Origin: Oscillospiraceae bacterium
Lineage (GTDB): Bacteria; Bacillota; Clostridia; Oscillospirales; Acutalibacteraceae
DNA: 64,000 nucleotides
Assembly (NCBI GenBank): GCA_031262985.1
Contig: JAISGQ010000002.1
Span: 1-64,000, forward strand
Reading direction: 5' to 3'
Shown here in pieces: positions 34,307-46,100 of this stretch. The notes under the pieces were generated by a model. It searched no databases. It was not told where the DNA came from and was given only the letters and a program-made list of their open reading frames with translations. The number at the start of each line of letters is the position of its first letter. Position 1 is the first letter of the stretch. The position numbers and the translations under genes were made by a program.

Positions 34307-34918
34307 TTACCCTTCCTCCCCGTCAACCGCCAGCCTGAGAACCTCCCGTATATCCTCCACTCCCTCGCCCGTCTCGGAGGAGGCGACAACCACCGTCACA
34401 TCCTGCTCAATATCGAGTGCGGAGAGGCACTGCTCGATTTCCGACAGACTTTCCTCCCGCTTCGTGGGCTTGAGCTTATCGACCTTTGTCAGCACTATCA
34501 TGGTCTCCTTCTTCATTTCGGTGAGGTATCGGAGCATAGTCAGGTCGTCCTCACTCGGCTTGTGGCGGCTGTCCATGAGCAGTACGGTCAGGCGCAAATC
34601 GCGCTCGTCGTTAAAATACCCCTCTATCAGCTCCCGCCAGCGGTTCTTTTCGCTGTGGCTGACCTTCGCAAAGCCGTAGCCGGGCAGGTCTACAAGCCGC
34701 GCACCGCCGATATTGTAGAAGTTGATAGTCGCGGTCTTTCCCGGCTGTGAGCTAACTCTCGCCAGCGACTTTCTTTTGAGGATTTTATTTATGAGGGAGG
34801 ATTTTCCCACGTTCGACCTGCCCGCGAACGCCACCTCCGGCATATCGCATACGGGGAGCTGATTATAAAGCCCCGCCGCCATCTCAAACTGCGCGTTCTC
34901 AAGCTTCAACCGAAGCAC
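34307..34918 (-). CDS. ysxC: Ribosome biogenesis GTPase YsxC/EngB
   Basis: 203 residues. G1 is GRSNVGKSS (33-41), G3 DLPGYGFAKV, G4 TKVDK. It is needed for 50S assembly. The gene overlaps the end of lon by 20 nt, the usual arrangement. Confidence 0.96.
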   Translation of the reverse strand: MLRLKLENAQFEMAAGLYNQLPVCDMPEVAFAGRSNVGKSSLINKILKRKSLARVSSQPGKTATINFYNIGGARLVDLPGYGFAKVSHSEKNRWRELIEGYFNDERDLRLTVLLMDSRHKPSEDDLTMLRYLTEMKKETMIVLTKVDKLKPTKREESLSEIEQCLSALDIEQDVTVVVASSETGEGVEDIREVLRLAVDGEEG

Positions 34919-37334
34919 CTCCCGCGCCGCTCGAACGGTTGAGCATATCTACGGGGAGCATATCTCCCGCCGTCATTTCGCTTGTGCGAGGCATTTCGGT
35001 GAGGGCGTTACTGAGAACCTCCTCGATATTTTCAGCCGTCACAAAGGTCACAGCTCCGCGAACCGCCTCCGACAAGTCGTAGATGTCCGGTTCGTTGTCA
35101 ATGGGAATTATGATAGTCGTAACACCTTCCGTAAACGCCGCCATGGTCTTTTCGCGAAGCCCTCCTATGGGGAGAACTCGCCCGAGGAGAGTTATCTCCC
35201 CCGTCATGGCTACGTCCTGCCGAACGGGTATTCCCGTAACAGCGGAGAGGATGGCAGTAGTCATAGTGATACCTGCGGACGGACCGTCCTTCGGCACTGC
35301 TCCCTCAGGTGCGTGGATGTGTATGTCGTTTTCCTCGAGTATTTTTGTATCAATAGAATGTTTTTCGGCGTATCGCTTTACTACGCTAATGGCAATTCTC
35401 GCCGACTCCTTCATGACGTCGCCCAGCGAGCCTGTCAGCACAAGATTTCCGCTACCCTTGATGAGAGCCACCTCAATTTCAAGGATTTCGCCGCCGACAG
35501 AAGTCCACGCAAGCCCCTTGACTACACCGGGGAGCTGCTGCTTCTGCGTCTTGCTCCGCTTGTACTTCGCCACTCCCAGATACTCGATCAAATCCTCAGG
35601 CTTGATTACTACCCGTTTGGTCTTTTCCTCGACTATTTTCCTCGCGCTCTTTCTCATTATCTTTGCAAGCCGTCTCTCGAGAGTACGCACGCCCGCCTCC
35701 CTCGTGTAGTCGGAGATGACCGCGGAGAGTGCCGCGTCCTGTATTCTCAGCGTGTTTCCGCTCAGTCCGCAAAGCTTCATCTGCTTCGGGAGGAGGTGTC
35801 GTCTCGCGATAACCAGCTTCTCCTCCGCGGTGTAGCTCTGCATATGGAAAATATCCATTCTGTCCAAAAGCGGCGCGGGTATCTGCGTGTAGTTGTTGGC
35901 TGTGGTGATAAACAGCACCTTCGATAGGTCAAACGGCACTTCCACATAGTGGTCGGTGAAGGCGTTGTTCTGCTCGGAGTCGAGTACCTCCAAGAGTGCG
36001 GAGGCGGGGTCGCCCTTTATGTCGCTGCCCATTTTGTCTACCTCATCGAGCAGGATTAGGGGATTTTTAGTACCCGCCGTCTTTAACGCAGTGATAATTC
36101 GTCCTGCCATTGCGCCTATATATGTTTTTCTGTGACCTCGTATATCCGCCTCGTCACGCACTCCGCCCAGCGACACACGCACATATTTCCTGCCGAGTGC
36201 CTCTGCTATCGACCGCGCGATGGAGGTCTTTCCGATACCGGGAGGACCTGCAAGGCAGATTATCTGCCCCTTCATCTCAGGCGCGAGTTTCATAACCGCA
36301 ACCATGTCGATTATACGCTCCTTGACATCCTCCATGCCGTAGTGGTCTCTGTCGAGGATTTTTGCTGTCTTGTGAGTATCAAAAACCTGCGGCGACTCCG
36401 CGTCCCACGGCAGTGAGAGGCAGAACTCGAGGTAGCTTCTCGAAACTGTCGCCTCGTGGGAGTGGGGCGGCATTTTCAGCAGCTTGTCGCACTCGCCCAA
36501 GAGGTGCTTTTCGGTGTCCTCGGGCAGCATGAGCGACAGTATATGCTCGCGGAATTTTTCCGCGTCGCTTCTGTTGCTCTCGCCTTCTCCCAGCTCGTTT
36601 GTTATCGCCTTCATTCTCTCGCGCAGGTAATATTCGCGCTGATTCTTCTCCATGCTCTCCTGCACCTTCGCGCTGATTTCGCCCTCAATTTTGGAGAAGC
36701 TCGCCTCCGTTTTGAGGAAGGAGAACAGCTTCGCCATGCGCTGCATATGGTCAAGCTCTGCGAGCAGCTCCTTCTTATAGGAAAATTTGAGGATGAGGCG
36801 GTCGGCGGCAAAATCCGCCATCGCGCCTATATCGCGAATGGATTTGAGTACTACCATGTCGGTATCGCGGAACTTTCTCCTCGCGAGGTAGTCCTTCATG
36901 GAGCTAAGCTCCTCGAAAAACAGCGTTCGTGCGGCTGTTGTCTCCTCCCCACTGCCGAGCGGAGTTTCGTCGGGTATTTCGATTTTAGTGAAGGGTAGCC
37001 CGTTTATCATCACGCAGTCGAGGGCGACAGCGCGTGACATCTCCGAAACGCTTATGGAGATATAATTTTCGTTTTCCGATACTACCTTGTCGAGTTCTAT
37101 ATACACTCCGACAGTATCGTTAAATGCAGATATAGGCTCTTGCAGCTCCTCCGCTCCGGCTACGGGCATGAGGAACATAGCCTTGCCGAACAATTTGTCC
37201 GCCGACGCGAACTCCTTGGGGACGAAGAAGGGGATATCCTGCGCCGCTCCCTTTTCGATTTTGATTATCTTTAGGGGGAAGGGGACTATGTTGGCAAGCG
37301 GAATTATCGGTATATACTGTAAATTGAAGGTCAT
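34899..37334 (-). CDS. lon: ATP-dependent protease Lon
   Basis: 811 residues: N-terminal substrate-binding domain (1-205), helical linker, AAA+ module with Walker [10 protein letters not shown] (about 363-371) and Walker [10 protein letters not shown], and the protease domain with catalytic Ser in DGPSAGIT (about 684) and Lys in GGLREKT (about 726). Hexameric cytosolic protease for damaged and regulatory proteins. It has its own extended -10 promoter. ATG 37334 is preceded by AAAGGAG. Confidence 0.97.
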   Translation of the reverse strand: MTFNLQYIPIIPLANIVPFPLKIIKIEKGAAQDIPFFVPKEFASADKLFGKAMFLMPVAGAEELQEPISAFNDTVGVYIELDKVVSENENYISISVSEMSRAVALDCVMINGLPFTKIEIPDETPLGSGEETTAARTLFFEELSSMKDYLARRKFRDTDMVVLKSIRDIGAMADFAADRLILKFSYKKELLAELDHMQRMAKLFSFLKTEASFSKIEGEISAKVQESMEKNQREYYLRERMKAITNELGEGESNRSDAEKFREHILSLMLPEDTEKHLLGECDKLLKMPPHSHEATVSRSYLEFCLSLPWDAESPQVFDTHKTAKILDRDHYGMEDVKERIIDMVAVMKLAPEMKGQIICLAGPPGIGKTSIARSIAEALGRKYVRVSLGGVRDEADIRGHRKTYIGAMAGRIITALKTAGTKNPLILLDEVDKMGSDIKGDPASALLEVLDSEQNNAFTDHYVEVPFDLSKVLFITTANNYTQIPAPLLDRMDIFHMQSYTAEEKLVIARRHLLPKQMKLCGLSGNTLRIQDAALSAVISDYTREAGVRTLERRLAKIMRKSARKIVEEKTKRVVIKPEDLIEYLGVAKYKRSKTQKQQLPGVVKGLAWTSVGGEILEIEVALIKGSGNLVLTGSLGDVMKESARIAISVVKRYAEKHSIDTKILEENDIHIHAPEGAVPKDGPSAGITMTTAILSAVTGIPVRQDVAMTGEITLLGRVLPIGGLREKTMAAFTEGVTTIIIPIDNEPDIYDLSEAVRGAVTFVTAENIEEVLSNALTEMPRTSEMTAGDMLPVDMLNRSSGAGGASVEA

Positions 37335-37378
37335 GGTAAACGCTCCTTTCGGTGAGGTCTGTATCTGTTATCGTATAT

Positions 37379-37387
37379 ATTATAGCA
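37379..37387 (-). promoter_or_regulatory. Extended -10 promoter of lon
   Basis: Minus strand TGCTATAAT, about 45 bp before the lon start. No good -35. No CIRCE or CtsR-like direct repeat was recognised. Confidence 0.55.
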
Positions 37388-37514
37388 AATATGCTGTGAT
37401 TTCTGTGTTGTATAATCACCGTAGAGTTTCTTGTAAACTCTATTTTCATTTTCTTTCCAAGTAAAGCGGAGTGGTTTCCCTCTCCGCTTTATTTCTTCTC
37501 CCGCCCGAAGCCCG

Positions 37515-38975
37515 CTATGCGTTCTTCTTTTTGGCGTTGCTTCTCTTTTGCGCCGCTCCCGATTGGAGTGTCTTCTTCTCCGAAAGTGCCGCCCTTCTCT
37601 CTGCGCGAAGTACCTTGTCGCGCTCGAGGACAGGCTCTGCCTCTCCCTTGACACACTGCTCGGTTATCCGAACTGCCGAAATAGACGGGTCAGAGGGAGT
37701 TTCAAACATCACAGGCGTCATTACCTTCTCGATAATGCCCCGCAATCCTCTCGCTCCCGTCTTTTGGGAGAGAGCAAGCTCGGAGACCGCCTTCATCGCC
37801 GCCTCGTCAAAGGTCAGCTCCACGCCGTCAAGCATCATGAGTGTCTGATACTGCTTGATAATCGAGTTTTTCGGCTCGTTCATAATCTTAATGAGCATAT
37901 CGAGGTCGAGAGCCTCAAGTGTAGCAAACACAGGCAGTCTGCCCACCAGCTCGGGAATCAATCCGAAACGAACCAAGTCCTGCGGAATAATCTTTCTGAG
38001 CAGCTCGCCGTAGTGGAGGTCGTTCTTATCCCTTATCTCCGCGCCGAAGCCGAGGGAGGACGAACCCGTGCGTTTCTCGATTATCTTCTCCACTCCGTCA
38101 AACGCGCCGCCGCAGATAAACAGGATGTTGGAGGTATCAATTTGAAGCATCTCCTGATGGGGGTGCTTGCGTCCTCCCTGCGGAGGGACGTTCGCCACTG
38201 TGCCTTCGAGAATCTTAAGGAGTGCCTGCTGTACTCCCTCGCCGCTGACATCTCTTGTGATAGAGGTGTTTTCCGACTTTCTCGCAATCTTGTCAATCTC
38301 GTCGATGTAGATGATGCCGCGCTGTGCCGCCTCAATATCCCAGTCAGCCGACTGAATCAGCCTGAGGAGAATATTCTCCACATCGTCGCCCACATAGCCC
38401 GCCTCAGTGAGGGTAGTCGCGTCCGATATGGCGAACGGCACTTCCAGAAGCTGGGCAAGCGACTGAGCGAGGAAGGTCTTGCCCGTTCCCGTAGGACCGA
38501 GCAGGAGGATGTTGCTCTTTTGCAGAGTTACATCAGTCTCCTTGCTGTCAATGCGCTTGTAGTGATTGTATACCGCAACAGAGAGGGCAATTTTCGCCTC
38601 ATCCTGCCCGATTACAAACTCATCCAAATGCCGCTTTATCTCCTTCGGGGTGAGCTTCTTTCCGGAGGACTTCTTAGCCCGCTTGCCGGAGTACTCGTTT
38701 CGGCGGGTACTCATCTCCTCCCCGAAAGCTCTCTCAGCGAGGTAGTAAAGCTCCTCCTGCCTGAGATTACTCAGCTGATCCAGCTCCTCCTCGGAGATGA
38801 CGACCATGCCCTTATCCTCAATTTTACTGATACATTCAATCGCACATCTTATGCAGATAGATGAATCTATTATTCCTCCCGACAAAACCATAGGCAGTTC
38901 CTTCTCGCTTCTTCCGCAGAAGGAACACCTTTTGTCCGCTCCCTTGCCGTTGCCGGTAGAATTGTTTGTTGGCAT
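37515..38975 (-). CDS. clpX: ClpXP unfoldase ClpX
   Basis: 486 residues. A four-Cys zinc-binding domain (CSFCGRS ... CIRC, 18-45) is followed by a longer, basic linker, then the AAA+ module: Walker [10 protein letters not shown] (about 158-166), pore loop GYVGDD, Walker [10 protein letters not shown] and the ClpP-docking loop LGFGAE in place of the usual IGF. A Lys/Ala-rich tail extends past the usual end, making it about 60 residues longer than most ClpX. It follows clpP by 13 bp. Confidence 0.96.
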   Translation of the reverse strand: MPTNNSTGNGKGADKRCSFCGRSEKELPMVLSGGIIDSSICIRCAIECISKIEDKGMVVISEEELDQLSNLRQEELYYLAERAFGEEMSTRRNEYSGKRAKKSSGKKLTPKEIKRHLDEFVIGQDEAKIALSVAVYNHYKRIDSKETDVTLQKSNILLLGPTGTGKTFLAQSLAQLLEVPFAISDATTLTEAGYVGDDVENILLRLIQSADWDIEAAQRGIIYIDEIDKIARKSENTSITRDVSGEGVQQALLKILEGTVANVPPQGGRKHPHQEMLQIDTSNILFICGGAFDGVEKIIEKRTGSSSLGFGAEIRDKNDLHYGELLRKIIPQDLVRFGLIPELVGRLPVFATLEALDLDMLIKIMNEPKNSIIKQYQTLMMLDGVELTFDEAAMKAVSELALSQKTGARGLRGIIEKVMTPVMFETPSDPSISAVRITEQCVKGEAEPVLERDKVLRAERRAALSEKKTLQSGAAQKRSNAKKKNA

Positions 38976-38988
38976 TTTTTCACCAGCC

Positions 38989-39570
38989 TTATCTTCTTGA
39001 AATTACCTTATCGATGAGCCCGTACAAAGCCGCCTCATCAGCCGACATATAGTTATCCCTCTCGGTGTCCTGCTCGATTATTTCGAGCTGCTTGCCTGTG
39101 TTTTCCGCGAGTATGGTGTTGAGCCGCTTCTTGATTTTCAGTATCTGATTCGCCTGAATCTGAATATCTGTAGCCTGCCCTTTTGAGCCTCCAAGCGGCT
39201 GATGAATCATAATCTCGCTGTTCGGAAGAGCGAACCGCTTGCCCTTTGCTCCCGATGAGAGGAGGAACGCACCCATGCTCGCCGCCATGCCTATGCAGAT
39301 AGTCGAAACATCGCACTTAATGTAGTTCATAGTGTCATAAATCGCAAAGCCCGACGATACCGAACCGCCCGGACTGTTGATATAAAGACTGATGTCCTTT
39401 TTCGGGTCCTGCCCCTCGAGATAAAGGAGCTGTGCCACTACCAAGCTCGCCGTCACGTCGTTGACTTCCTCGGATAAAATGATAATCCTGTCGTTGAGCA
39501 AACGCGAATAAATATCGTAGGAACGCTCGCCCCTGCTGGTTTGCTCGACAACTACGGGAACTAAACTCAT
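38989..39570 (-). CDS. clpP: ATP-dependent Clp protease proteolytic subunit
   Basis: 193 residues with a complete catalytic triad: Ser98 in GMAASMG, His123 in MIHQPLGG, Asp172 in TERDNYM. Forms the barrel that degrades substrates unfolded by ClpX. Lies 128 bp after tig. Confidence 0.97.
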   Translation of the reverse strand: MSLVPVVVEQTSRGERSYDIYSRLLNDRIIILSEEVNDVTASLVVAQLLYLEGQDPKKDISLYINSPGGSVSSGFAIYDTMNYIKCDVSTICIGMAASMGAFLLSSGAKGKRFALPNSEIMIHQPLGGSKGQATDIQIQANQILKIKKRLNTILAENTGKQLEIIEQDTERDNYMSADEAALYGLIDKVISRR

Positions 39571-39698
39571 TTATAAACACCTCCAAGTTATAATATATCT
39601 TTTCTACGCCCGAATATGAGTATACAAGCTCATGTATTTTTTATTACTTTATGTCGCTGTGAGGGCATTTTTCGGCGTTATTTACCGAAACAATCGGT

Positions 39699-41015
39699 TT
39701 ATTCGGCTTCCTCGTCGGCAGAAAGGCTGTCGACTTCGGTGACTACCGCTGTATCACGCACGAGATTCATAGCCTTCTCGACAATAGTGTCGGCGGCTAT
39801 CTCCTCGGAGGGGATGATTGCCTTTATCTCGTCAATCTCCCTGCCGTACTGCGCGGCGAGTTTTTCGTACTCCGCGTTTATTTCCTCGTCTGTAGCCTCG
39901 AACGCTTCAAGCTTTGCAATCTCTTCGAGTGCAAGGCGGAGCTTTACTCTCGCGACAGCCTGATTCTTGAAATTGTCGCGGAGCATCTCCATTGTCGAGC
40001 CTGTGTACTTGAAGTAGTCGTCCACGTTCAGTCCGTTAGCCTGCAATCTGTAGCCCCACTGCTCGACCTCGCGGTCGATTGTGTCCTCATACATCTCCTC
40101 GGGGATGTCGGCATCGAGCAAGTCAACAAGTGCGGACATGAGAGCCTCGTCGAGCTTTGTCTTCGCCTGCGAATCCGCCTGCTCAGTAAGCTTTGACTTA
40201 ATATCCGCTTTATATTCATCGAGTGTCTCAAAGTCGCTCACCTCGGAGGCGAAATCGTCGTCAACCTCGGGCAGCTCCTCCACCTTAAGCTCGTGGAGGT
40301 GAATCTTGAACACCACAGACTGCCCCGCAAGATCCTCCGCGCCGTACTCCTCGGGGAAGGTCACGTTTATGTCGAAATCCTCGTCTACGCTGTGACCGAT
40401 AACCTGCTCCTCAAAGCCGGGGATGAACTGACCTGAGCCGAGCTTCAGCTCCTGCTTCTCCGCTGTGCCGCCTGCGAACTGATTGTCGCCCAAGAAGCCC
40501 GCGTAGTCAATGACAGCTATGTCGCCGTCCTGCGCGACACGGTCGTCAACTCCGACTATTCTCGCGCTCTTTTTCCTCGCGCTTTCAATCTCGCTGTCAA
40601 TCGCCTCGTCGCCTATCTCGACTACCAGCTTCTCCGCCTTGATTCCCTTGTAGCCGTCAATCGAGACAGCGGGTTTTACGGGGATAACTGCGGTAAATAC
40701 CAAGCCTTCCTCGCCTACCGAAACAACGTCGAGAGCTATCCTACGGCTCGCAGAATCAATGCCCGCCTCCTTGATTGCCTCGTCGAGTGCGTCGGGGTAA
40801 ACTGCGTTTACAGCGTCGTCGTAGAACGACTCCTTGCCATACATCTTCTCCACGAGAGATTTCGGGGCTTTGCCCTTTCTGAATCCCGGAACAGTTATAT
40901 TCTTTGCGTGCTTCTTGTACGCATCGTTGTACGCCGCCGCAAAAGCTTCTGCGCCTACCTCAATTTCAAGCAGGACATGGCTGTTTTCTTTCACTTCTTG
41001 TTTTCTTAAACTCAT
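39699..41015 (-). CDS. tig: Trigger factor
   Basis: 438 residues from the ATG at 41015, which follows GGAGGAAG; a longer frame from 41087 includes promoter DNA. The N-terminal ribosome-binding domain has PGFRKGKAPKSLVEK. The PPIase domain (about 150-235) has GSGQFIPGFEEQ, followed by the helical C-terminal chaperone arms. Binds nascent chains at the ribosome exit. First gene of the tig-clpP-clpX block. Confidence 0.97.
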   Translation of the reverse strand: MSLRKQEVKENSHVLLEIEVGAEAFAAAYNDAYKKHAKNITVPGFRKGKAPKSLVEKMYGKESFYDDAVNAVYPDALDEAIKEAGIDSASRRIALDVVSVGEEGLVFTAVIPVKPAVSIDGYKGIKAEKLVVEIGDEAIDSEIESARKKSARIVGVDDRVAQDGDIAVIDYAGFLGDNQFAGGTAEKQELKLGSGQFIPGFEEQVIGHSVDEDFDINVTFPEEYGAEDLAGQSVVFKIHLHELKVEELPEVDDDFASEVSDFETLDEYKADIKSKLTEQADSQAKTKLDEALMSALVDLLDADIPEEMYEDTIDREVEQWGYRLQANGLNVDDYFKYTGSTMEMLRDNFKNQAVARVKLRLALEEIAKLEAFEATDEEINAEYEKLAAQYGREIDEIKAIIPSEEIAADTIVEKAMNLVRDTAVVTEVDSLSADEEAE

Positions 41016-41059
41016 TATGTCTTCCTCCGTTACTTTTAGTTCAATGGATAACCACAGTA

Positions 41060-41088
41060 TTATATCATATAAGAAAAAATTTTCCAAT
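41060..41088 (-). promoter_or_regulatory. tig-clpP-clpX promoter
   Basis: Minus strand TTGGAA, a 17-bp spacer and TATAAT, about 45 bp upstream of the tig start. Confidence 0.75.
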
Positions 41089-41210
41089 ATACAAATTATT
41101 AATATTTGCCGATTTTGCAGAAAAAGTCCACTTAAATCCGCTTTAAATATTAATAATTCGTAAAAAATACATCAATATCTGTTTTATCTATTTTCACACA
41201 ATGCAAACTG

Positions 41211-41219
41211 TGCTATAAT
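41211..41219 (+). promoter_or_regulatory. Extended -10 candidate promoter of the PP2C gene
   Basis: TGCTATAAT with no strong -35; transcription from here would include the palindromic element at 41275-41383 in the leader. Confidence 0.45.
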
Positions 41220-41274
41220 TCTTTAAACTATGTCTTTCTATAATAATTATTTTAATTTATTGCCATAATCTGCA

Positions 41275-41383
41275 TGTAGTTAATTAACTTAGAAAACACC
41301 AAGAAAACACGGGCGAAAAGCCTTGATTTGTGCGGTTTTCGCCCGTGGAGGCTTGATTGTTTTCTTGTTAATTTAGTATATAT
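41275..41383 (+). repeat. 108-bp palindromic element, copy C
   Basis: TGTAGTTAATTAACTTAG ... TTAATTTAGTATATAT, core CACGGGCGAAAA/TTTTCGCCCGTG. It ends 18 bp before the PP2C start codon, just ahead of its CGGAGG ribosome-binding site. Confidence 0.88.
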
Positions 41384-41401
41384 CCCACGGAGGTATTTTT
41401 A

Positions 41402-42844
41402 ATGAGCACTGCAAAAGGTCTTTTTGTCCGCGCCGCAGCCGAATCGCAGGTGGGCTTTGCCCACGGCAACAACGAGGACAACGTGTACTTCAACGGGGAT
41501 TATATCACTCCCCGCACAATCAACGATGACTTCGCCATAAAGACAGGGGAATACTCGGATATAAATGTATTCGCCGTGCTTGACGGCATGGGGAGGAACA
41601 ACACAGGTTCGTTTGCCTCCCTTCTCGCCGCGACAAGGCTTGACGAGGTATCCGACCAGATTACCTACAACACGGAGAAAACCACCGACGAAATCGTACT
41701 CTCCTACATCAACGACACAAACGAGCTGATAAGAAATCAGGTTCACGAAACGGGCGGCATACGCACAGCTACCACCTTAGCTCTGCTGGTTATCGAAAAC
41801 GGCAACGCGCGTGTCTACAACGCGGGCGACAGCCGTGTCTACCTCTACCGCGACAAGGAGCTGATAAAGCTCACGCGCGACCACGTGTCGGTCAAGGGAC
41901 AGCGTTCTGTCGCCCTGACTGAGGAGGGAGTTCGAAACGGCGGACTTACGAAATATCTCGGTATGGCTGAGAAGGACGGCTCACTCGAACCCTACAGAGC
42001 TAAGCCCTTCAAAGTAAAGAAGGGGGACAAGTTCCTCGTTTGCAGCGACGGAATAACCGACTATGTGGATGAGGACGAGATTGCCGCCTGCCTCATGAGG
42101 AGGAAGGACCCGTTCGGTCACACAAATGAGCTTATGGCTTTGGCACTGCGCGAGGAGTGCGCGGACAACCTGTCGGCTGTTGTGGTCGATATAGTAGAAC
42201 CCGGCGTACACCTCACGCTCAACATGATTCTCACCGCTCTCGGCTGTTTTATCATGATAGCCGGTATTCTGATAGGCTTCGTTTTCGGATATGTCATCGG
42301 CGGCGCAGGAAAAGTTCCCATCGCCGAACAGGACGGCATATATAATCTCGACGACGGAGGCGAGGAAGAGGAGGAGGAAGGCTTCGACACTCCTGCCGCG
42401 CCGACTACCACAGGAGAAACCGCCGCAGGAGACACCACCACCTCTGCGCCTACAGCAGGAACTACGGGAGACGCCGCGCCTACTACCTCTGCGGCTGCCA
42501 CTCCCACCGTCGCGCCTCCCGTGAACGGAAACGGATTAGGCGGAGAGGTTGTCTTAGGACCTACCACTACTGCCGCTAACACCGCCGAATACGCCATAAA
42601 CGACCTCGATTTAAATAAGAAGGACTTTACGCTGATAGTGGGCGACACCTACACCATCAAGGCGGAGTACTTCCCGATTGACGTTCCCAGCAGTGCGATA
42701 AAGTGGAAGTCAAGCAATCCCGAAGTCGTTTCGGTTGACGAAACCGGCAAGGTCAAGGCGTTAAAGCGGGGACACGCGACCATTACCGCCTACTGCGGAG
42801 CGGTTGAGGCTACCTGCGAGGTTTATGTGAAGAATAGGACGTAA
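41402..42844 (+). CDS. PP2C-family phosphatase with membrane segment and extracellular BIG2 domain
   Basis: 480 residues. The cytoplasmic PP2C domain (1-265) keeps the metal and active-site motifs GNNEDN (22-27), DGMG (61-64), NAGDSRVYLYRD, DGITDY and DNLSAVVVDI, so it should dephosphorylate Ser/Thr proteins. One membrane segment follows (about 272-298), then a Thr/Ala/Pro-rich linker (300-397) and a bacterial Ig-like BIG2 domain (about 399-478) outside the cell. No Ser/Thr kinase is adjacent. A wall- or surface-sensing phosphatase is a reasonable inference. The downstream gene encodes the giant protein at 43110. Confidence 0.9.
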   Translation: MSTAKGLFVRAAAESQVGFAHGNNEDNVYFNGDYITPRTINDDFAIKTGEYSDINVFAVLDGMGRNNTGSFASLLAATRLDEVSDQITYNTEKTTDEIVLSYINDTNELIRNQVHETGGIRTATTLALLVIENGNARVYNAGDSRVYLYRDKELIKLTRDHVSVKGQRSVALTEEGVRNGGLTKYLGMAEKDGSLEPYRAKPFKVKKGDKFLVCSDGITDYVDEDEIAACLMRRKDPFGHTNELMALALREECADNLSAVVVDIVEPGVHLTLNMILTALGCFIMIAGILIGFVFGYVIGGAGKVPIAEQDGIYNLDDGGEEEEEEGFDTPAAPTTTGETAAGDTTTSAPTAGTTGDAAPTTSAAATPTVAPPVNGNGLGGEVVLGPTTTAANTAEYAINDLDLNKKDFTLIVGDTYTIKAEYFPIDVPSSAIKWKSSNPEVVSVDETGKVKALKRGHATITAYCGAVEATCEVYVKNRT

Positions 42845-42962
42845 GGTAACACTCCCCACTTGCAGGAGGAGCAACCACTCCCCGATTTGCAGGAGAAGAA
42901 ATACTCCCCGATTCGCAGGGCGTTTGATATTAATTTTTCGCGTTGCCGCCGATTGTTTTTGT

Positions 42963-43072
42963 AATATAGTTAATTAATTTAGAAAACAACAAGAAAACAC
43001 GGACGAAAAGCTTTGATTTGTGCGGTTTTCGCCCGTGGAGGCTTGATTGTTAGGGAATTAATTTAGTATAAT
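42963..43072 (+). repeat. 108-bp palindromic element, copy D
   Basis: AATATAGTTAATTAATTTAG ... TTAATTTAGTATAAT with small changes from copy C (ACGGACGAAAA in the left core arm and a GGGAATTAA right end). It ends 38 bp before the giant gene start. Its right edge creates a TATAAT-like sequence. Confidence 0.85.
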
Positions 43073-43109
43073 CAATCGGCAGAAAACGTGCTTTAAAGGA
43101 TGTAGTATA

Positions 43110-46100
43110 ATGGCTTTTTTTAAGCGATTTAAGGAACAGACAGTCGACCAAAATCGCGCCTCCGTGTTAGCGGAGGACGCTCTCGAAACCCAAAAAACCG
43201 CCCTCGCCCGACGTGAGCAGGAGAAAGCGGCGGCAGCTATCGCCTCTGCGCCGCATTCGTCAGAGGAGAGCGGGGAGGAGTTCGCCTTCCAATCGGTCTC
43301 GAACGAATTTGAGGAGTACTCTCAGCCTGAGCCGTACTACGCCCCCGAACCGCACTCCTTCGGGCGAAAGGCATCGGCACAGCAGGCGGCGCAGAGGGAG
43401 AAAACTCCCGCACCTGCCGAAAACGGTAAGCAGAAGAAGAAAAAGCCGCGCGGCAAGCGGTTCGGCGGGAGCAGAGGAGCTAACGGAGCTATGCTCTCTC
43501 CTGTCCTCTCCTTCGGCGTGGAGGAGCAATCGGCGGCTGAGATTGAGAAGGAGAAGCGTTTCAACGAGATGACAGCGGAAATGGACGACATTTCCGACAT
43601 TTTCAGCGCGGATATAACCTCTCCTGCCGCAGAGCTTGGTGGACGCGCGGGAGAAGAACCAAAGCTCCCCGCCTTCAAGAACATAGCCGCATCGGTAGAG
43701 CAAAAGCCCGATTCAGGAGACGCTCCCATAATCGAACCTATGCAGTCGCTCCGCGCCGAGAAGCGCGTGCGGCGCGAGAACCGCCCGAAGCCCGAAAACC
43801 CCGTCTCCCTCGCCTTCTGCGACCTGAGTGACAGGGAGGACTTGACTGCCGCAGAGATTGAGGATGCCTCCGAGATATACGGAATTAAGTATCCCGCAAA
43901 TTTTGACACCTCCTCGTGTGATTTTTCGGGACGCGACATAGATTTTTCCAATTTCAGCCTGTGCCGCTCACTCAAATGGGAGGATATAGCCGAAGCCGCC
44001 GACATATCGGGCGTGGTGTTCCCCTCCTCGTTTGACGTGGAGAACGCGGAGTTTTTCAACATAAGCATCAGGAGCTGCGATTTCAGCGCGGTCTACTCCC
44101 TCAAGTGGAGGCACATAGAGGCGGCGGCTGATATTGTTGCGGTAAAATACCCTCCTACCTTCAACATAGCCGACGGGCAGTTCACGAACCGAAACATTTC
44201 CGGCACTGACTTTTCCCTCGTCTCCACTATGCGGTGGAGCAACATACACGACGCGTCCGACATTACGGGAATTAAGTACCCCGCCTCGTTCGACATAGAA
44301 AACGCAAACTATATGGGACGCGATATTTCACGTTCGGATTTCTCCCTCGTCAAAAACCTTCGGTGGGAGCATATTTCTGACGCCGTGGGCGTAAAGGGCA
44401 TTATCTACCCCGACACCTTCGAGTTTTCGGACGTCAATTTCGCGGGGAAGGATATTTCCGACAGCGATTTTTCCAATGTCAAGTCGTTCAGCTTCGACTC
44501 CATAGCAAAAGCTGCCTCAGTCAGGGGAATTAAGTACCCCGACTGCTTTGACGCGGACAGCGGAAATTTCGAGCGAAAGAACATCGCGGGCAGTAATTTC
44601 AGCCGCGTATCCACTCTCCGCTGGAGGCATATAAAGGAAGCATCCGACATAAAGCGGCTGGTTTACCCTCCGCAGTTTGACATAGACAACGCGGACTTCA
44701 CCGACCGCGACATAGATTTCTCCGACTTTGCCCTCCTCCCCGGCTTTAACTGGCAGTCGGCGGTGTTCGCCCAAAGCAGGGAGGGAGTAGTCTACCCCTC
44801 AGGCTTTGTCGAGCCGCTCCCCTCAGACGACGAAATTCAGGGAGCTATGATAATCAGCCTACTGAAACTCTACACATCGATAAACACCGAGTTTAACACC
44901 GAGCGTCTCTACTCAGACGTGTCCGCGCTCTACCCCGGAATAGACGACGAACGAGCCGCCCTCCTTATAGAAAACAGCTCCGCCGTGTGGGAGGGGGAGA
45001 ACGGCAAGCGTAAGATTCAGATTGCCGCGCGTTCCTCATATCTGGGCGACAAGCTGTATCTTCTCAAGCTCGGGTTTAAGCTCCTCTACCCGAAGCTCGG
45101 CATGGAGGAGACACTCAAGACCTTGCGCTTAAATCTTCACGGCATATTTAAGAAGCACGAGCAGAAGTCCTTCGATGCGCGGCTGACAGATTTGAGCCGC
45201 GGCAAGTACCTCTCCGCGGGCGAGCTTTCCGACATAAGATTTGTGCCGATTACCGAACGCAAGCAGACGCGCGAGGTCAACCTCGAGTCCGCCTCCGCTG
45301 TAATTACCGAGCAGACGGCGAAAATCTCCCCTGCCGAGGACGATACCTTCGGCGCAGGGAAAGCAACTGCCCCTGCCGATTCCTCCTCCCACGACGCGCC
45401 GCCTGTAGCAGAACCGGCGAGGTCGAAGGTGTACTCCTTCGGCAATGTGCCGTTTGTGGAGAGCAAGAAGGACCTGCCGCCCGCCATTCCCGCCGAGTAC
45501 GAATCCTACGGAAAGACGGAAGCGGCGCAGGAGGCAGTCCTCCCCGCACCTATAGCAGAAGCACCTGCCGCCGTGACTGAGGAGGAGGAGTACCCACTCC
45601 CCTACCGTTCGGCAGATACAGAAGAACCTGCTCCCGCCGTGCAGAGCGACTATGAGCAGTACTCAAAGCCGCGCACCTCTCCCGCACTGCCGATAGAGCC
45701 TGTGGCGGTACAGCTCCCCTCAGACAGGGGAGATATTCCGAAGCCTCTCGATTTGAGCGCGGTTCGCGCGAAAAAGGCGGAGGAGGAGAAACGCGCCAAC
45801 CGCCTGAGCGACGAGGAGAAGGGAATACGCACGGGCGTGATGGGTATGCTCCTCTACATACACAGAAGTGTTTCGGATGAGAGCATATCGAACGCGGAGC
45901 TGTTCTCCGAATTTATGAAAATCTACCCCGGCGCCGCCGCTAAGGAGGTCGCCGCGATGGCGCAGTTCGCGTCAAACACCCTCAACGGGCGAAATCAGGA
46001 GACGAGGGCGAGGCTGTTCATCTTCGCATCGAAAGCTCCCGATGTGATAAAGCACAAGCTGCTCGACTTCACCTACGGCATCTACATCTACAGGCTCTCT

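Noticed and set aside
37548..38864. A 438-codon open frame antisense to clpX
   Set aside because: It mirrors the codon bias of clpX, has no ribosome-binding site, and its protein shows no domain. The minus-strand gene is certain.
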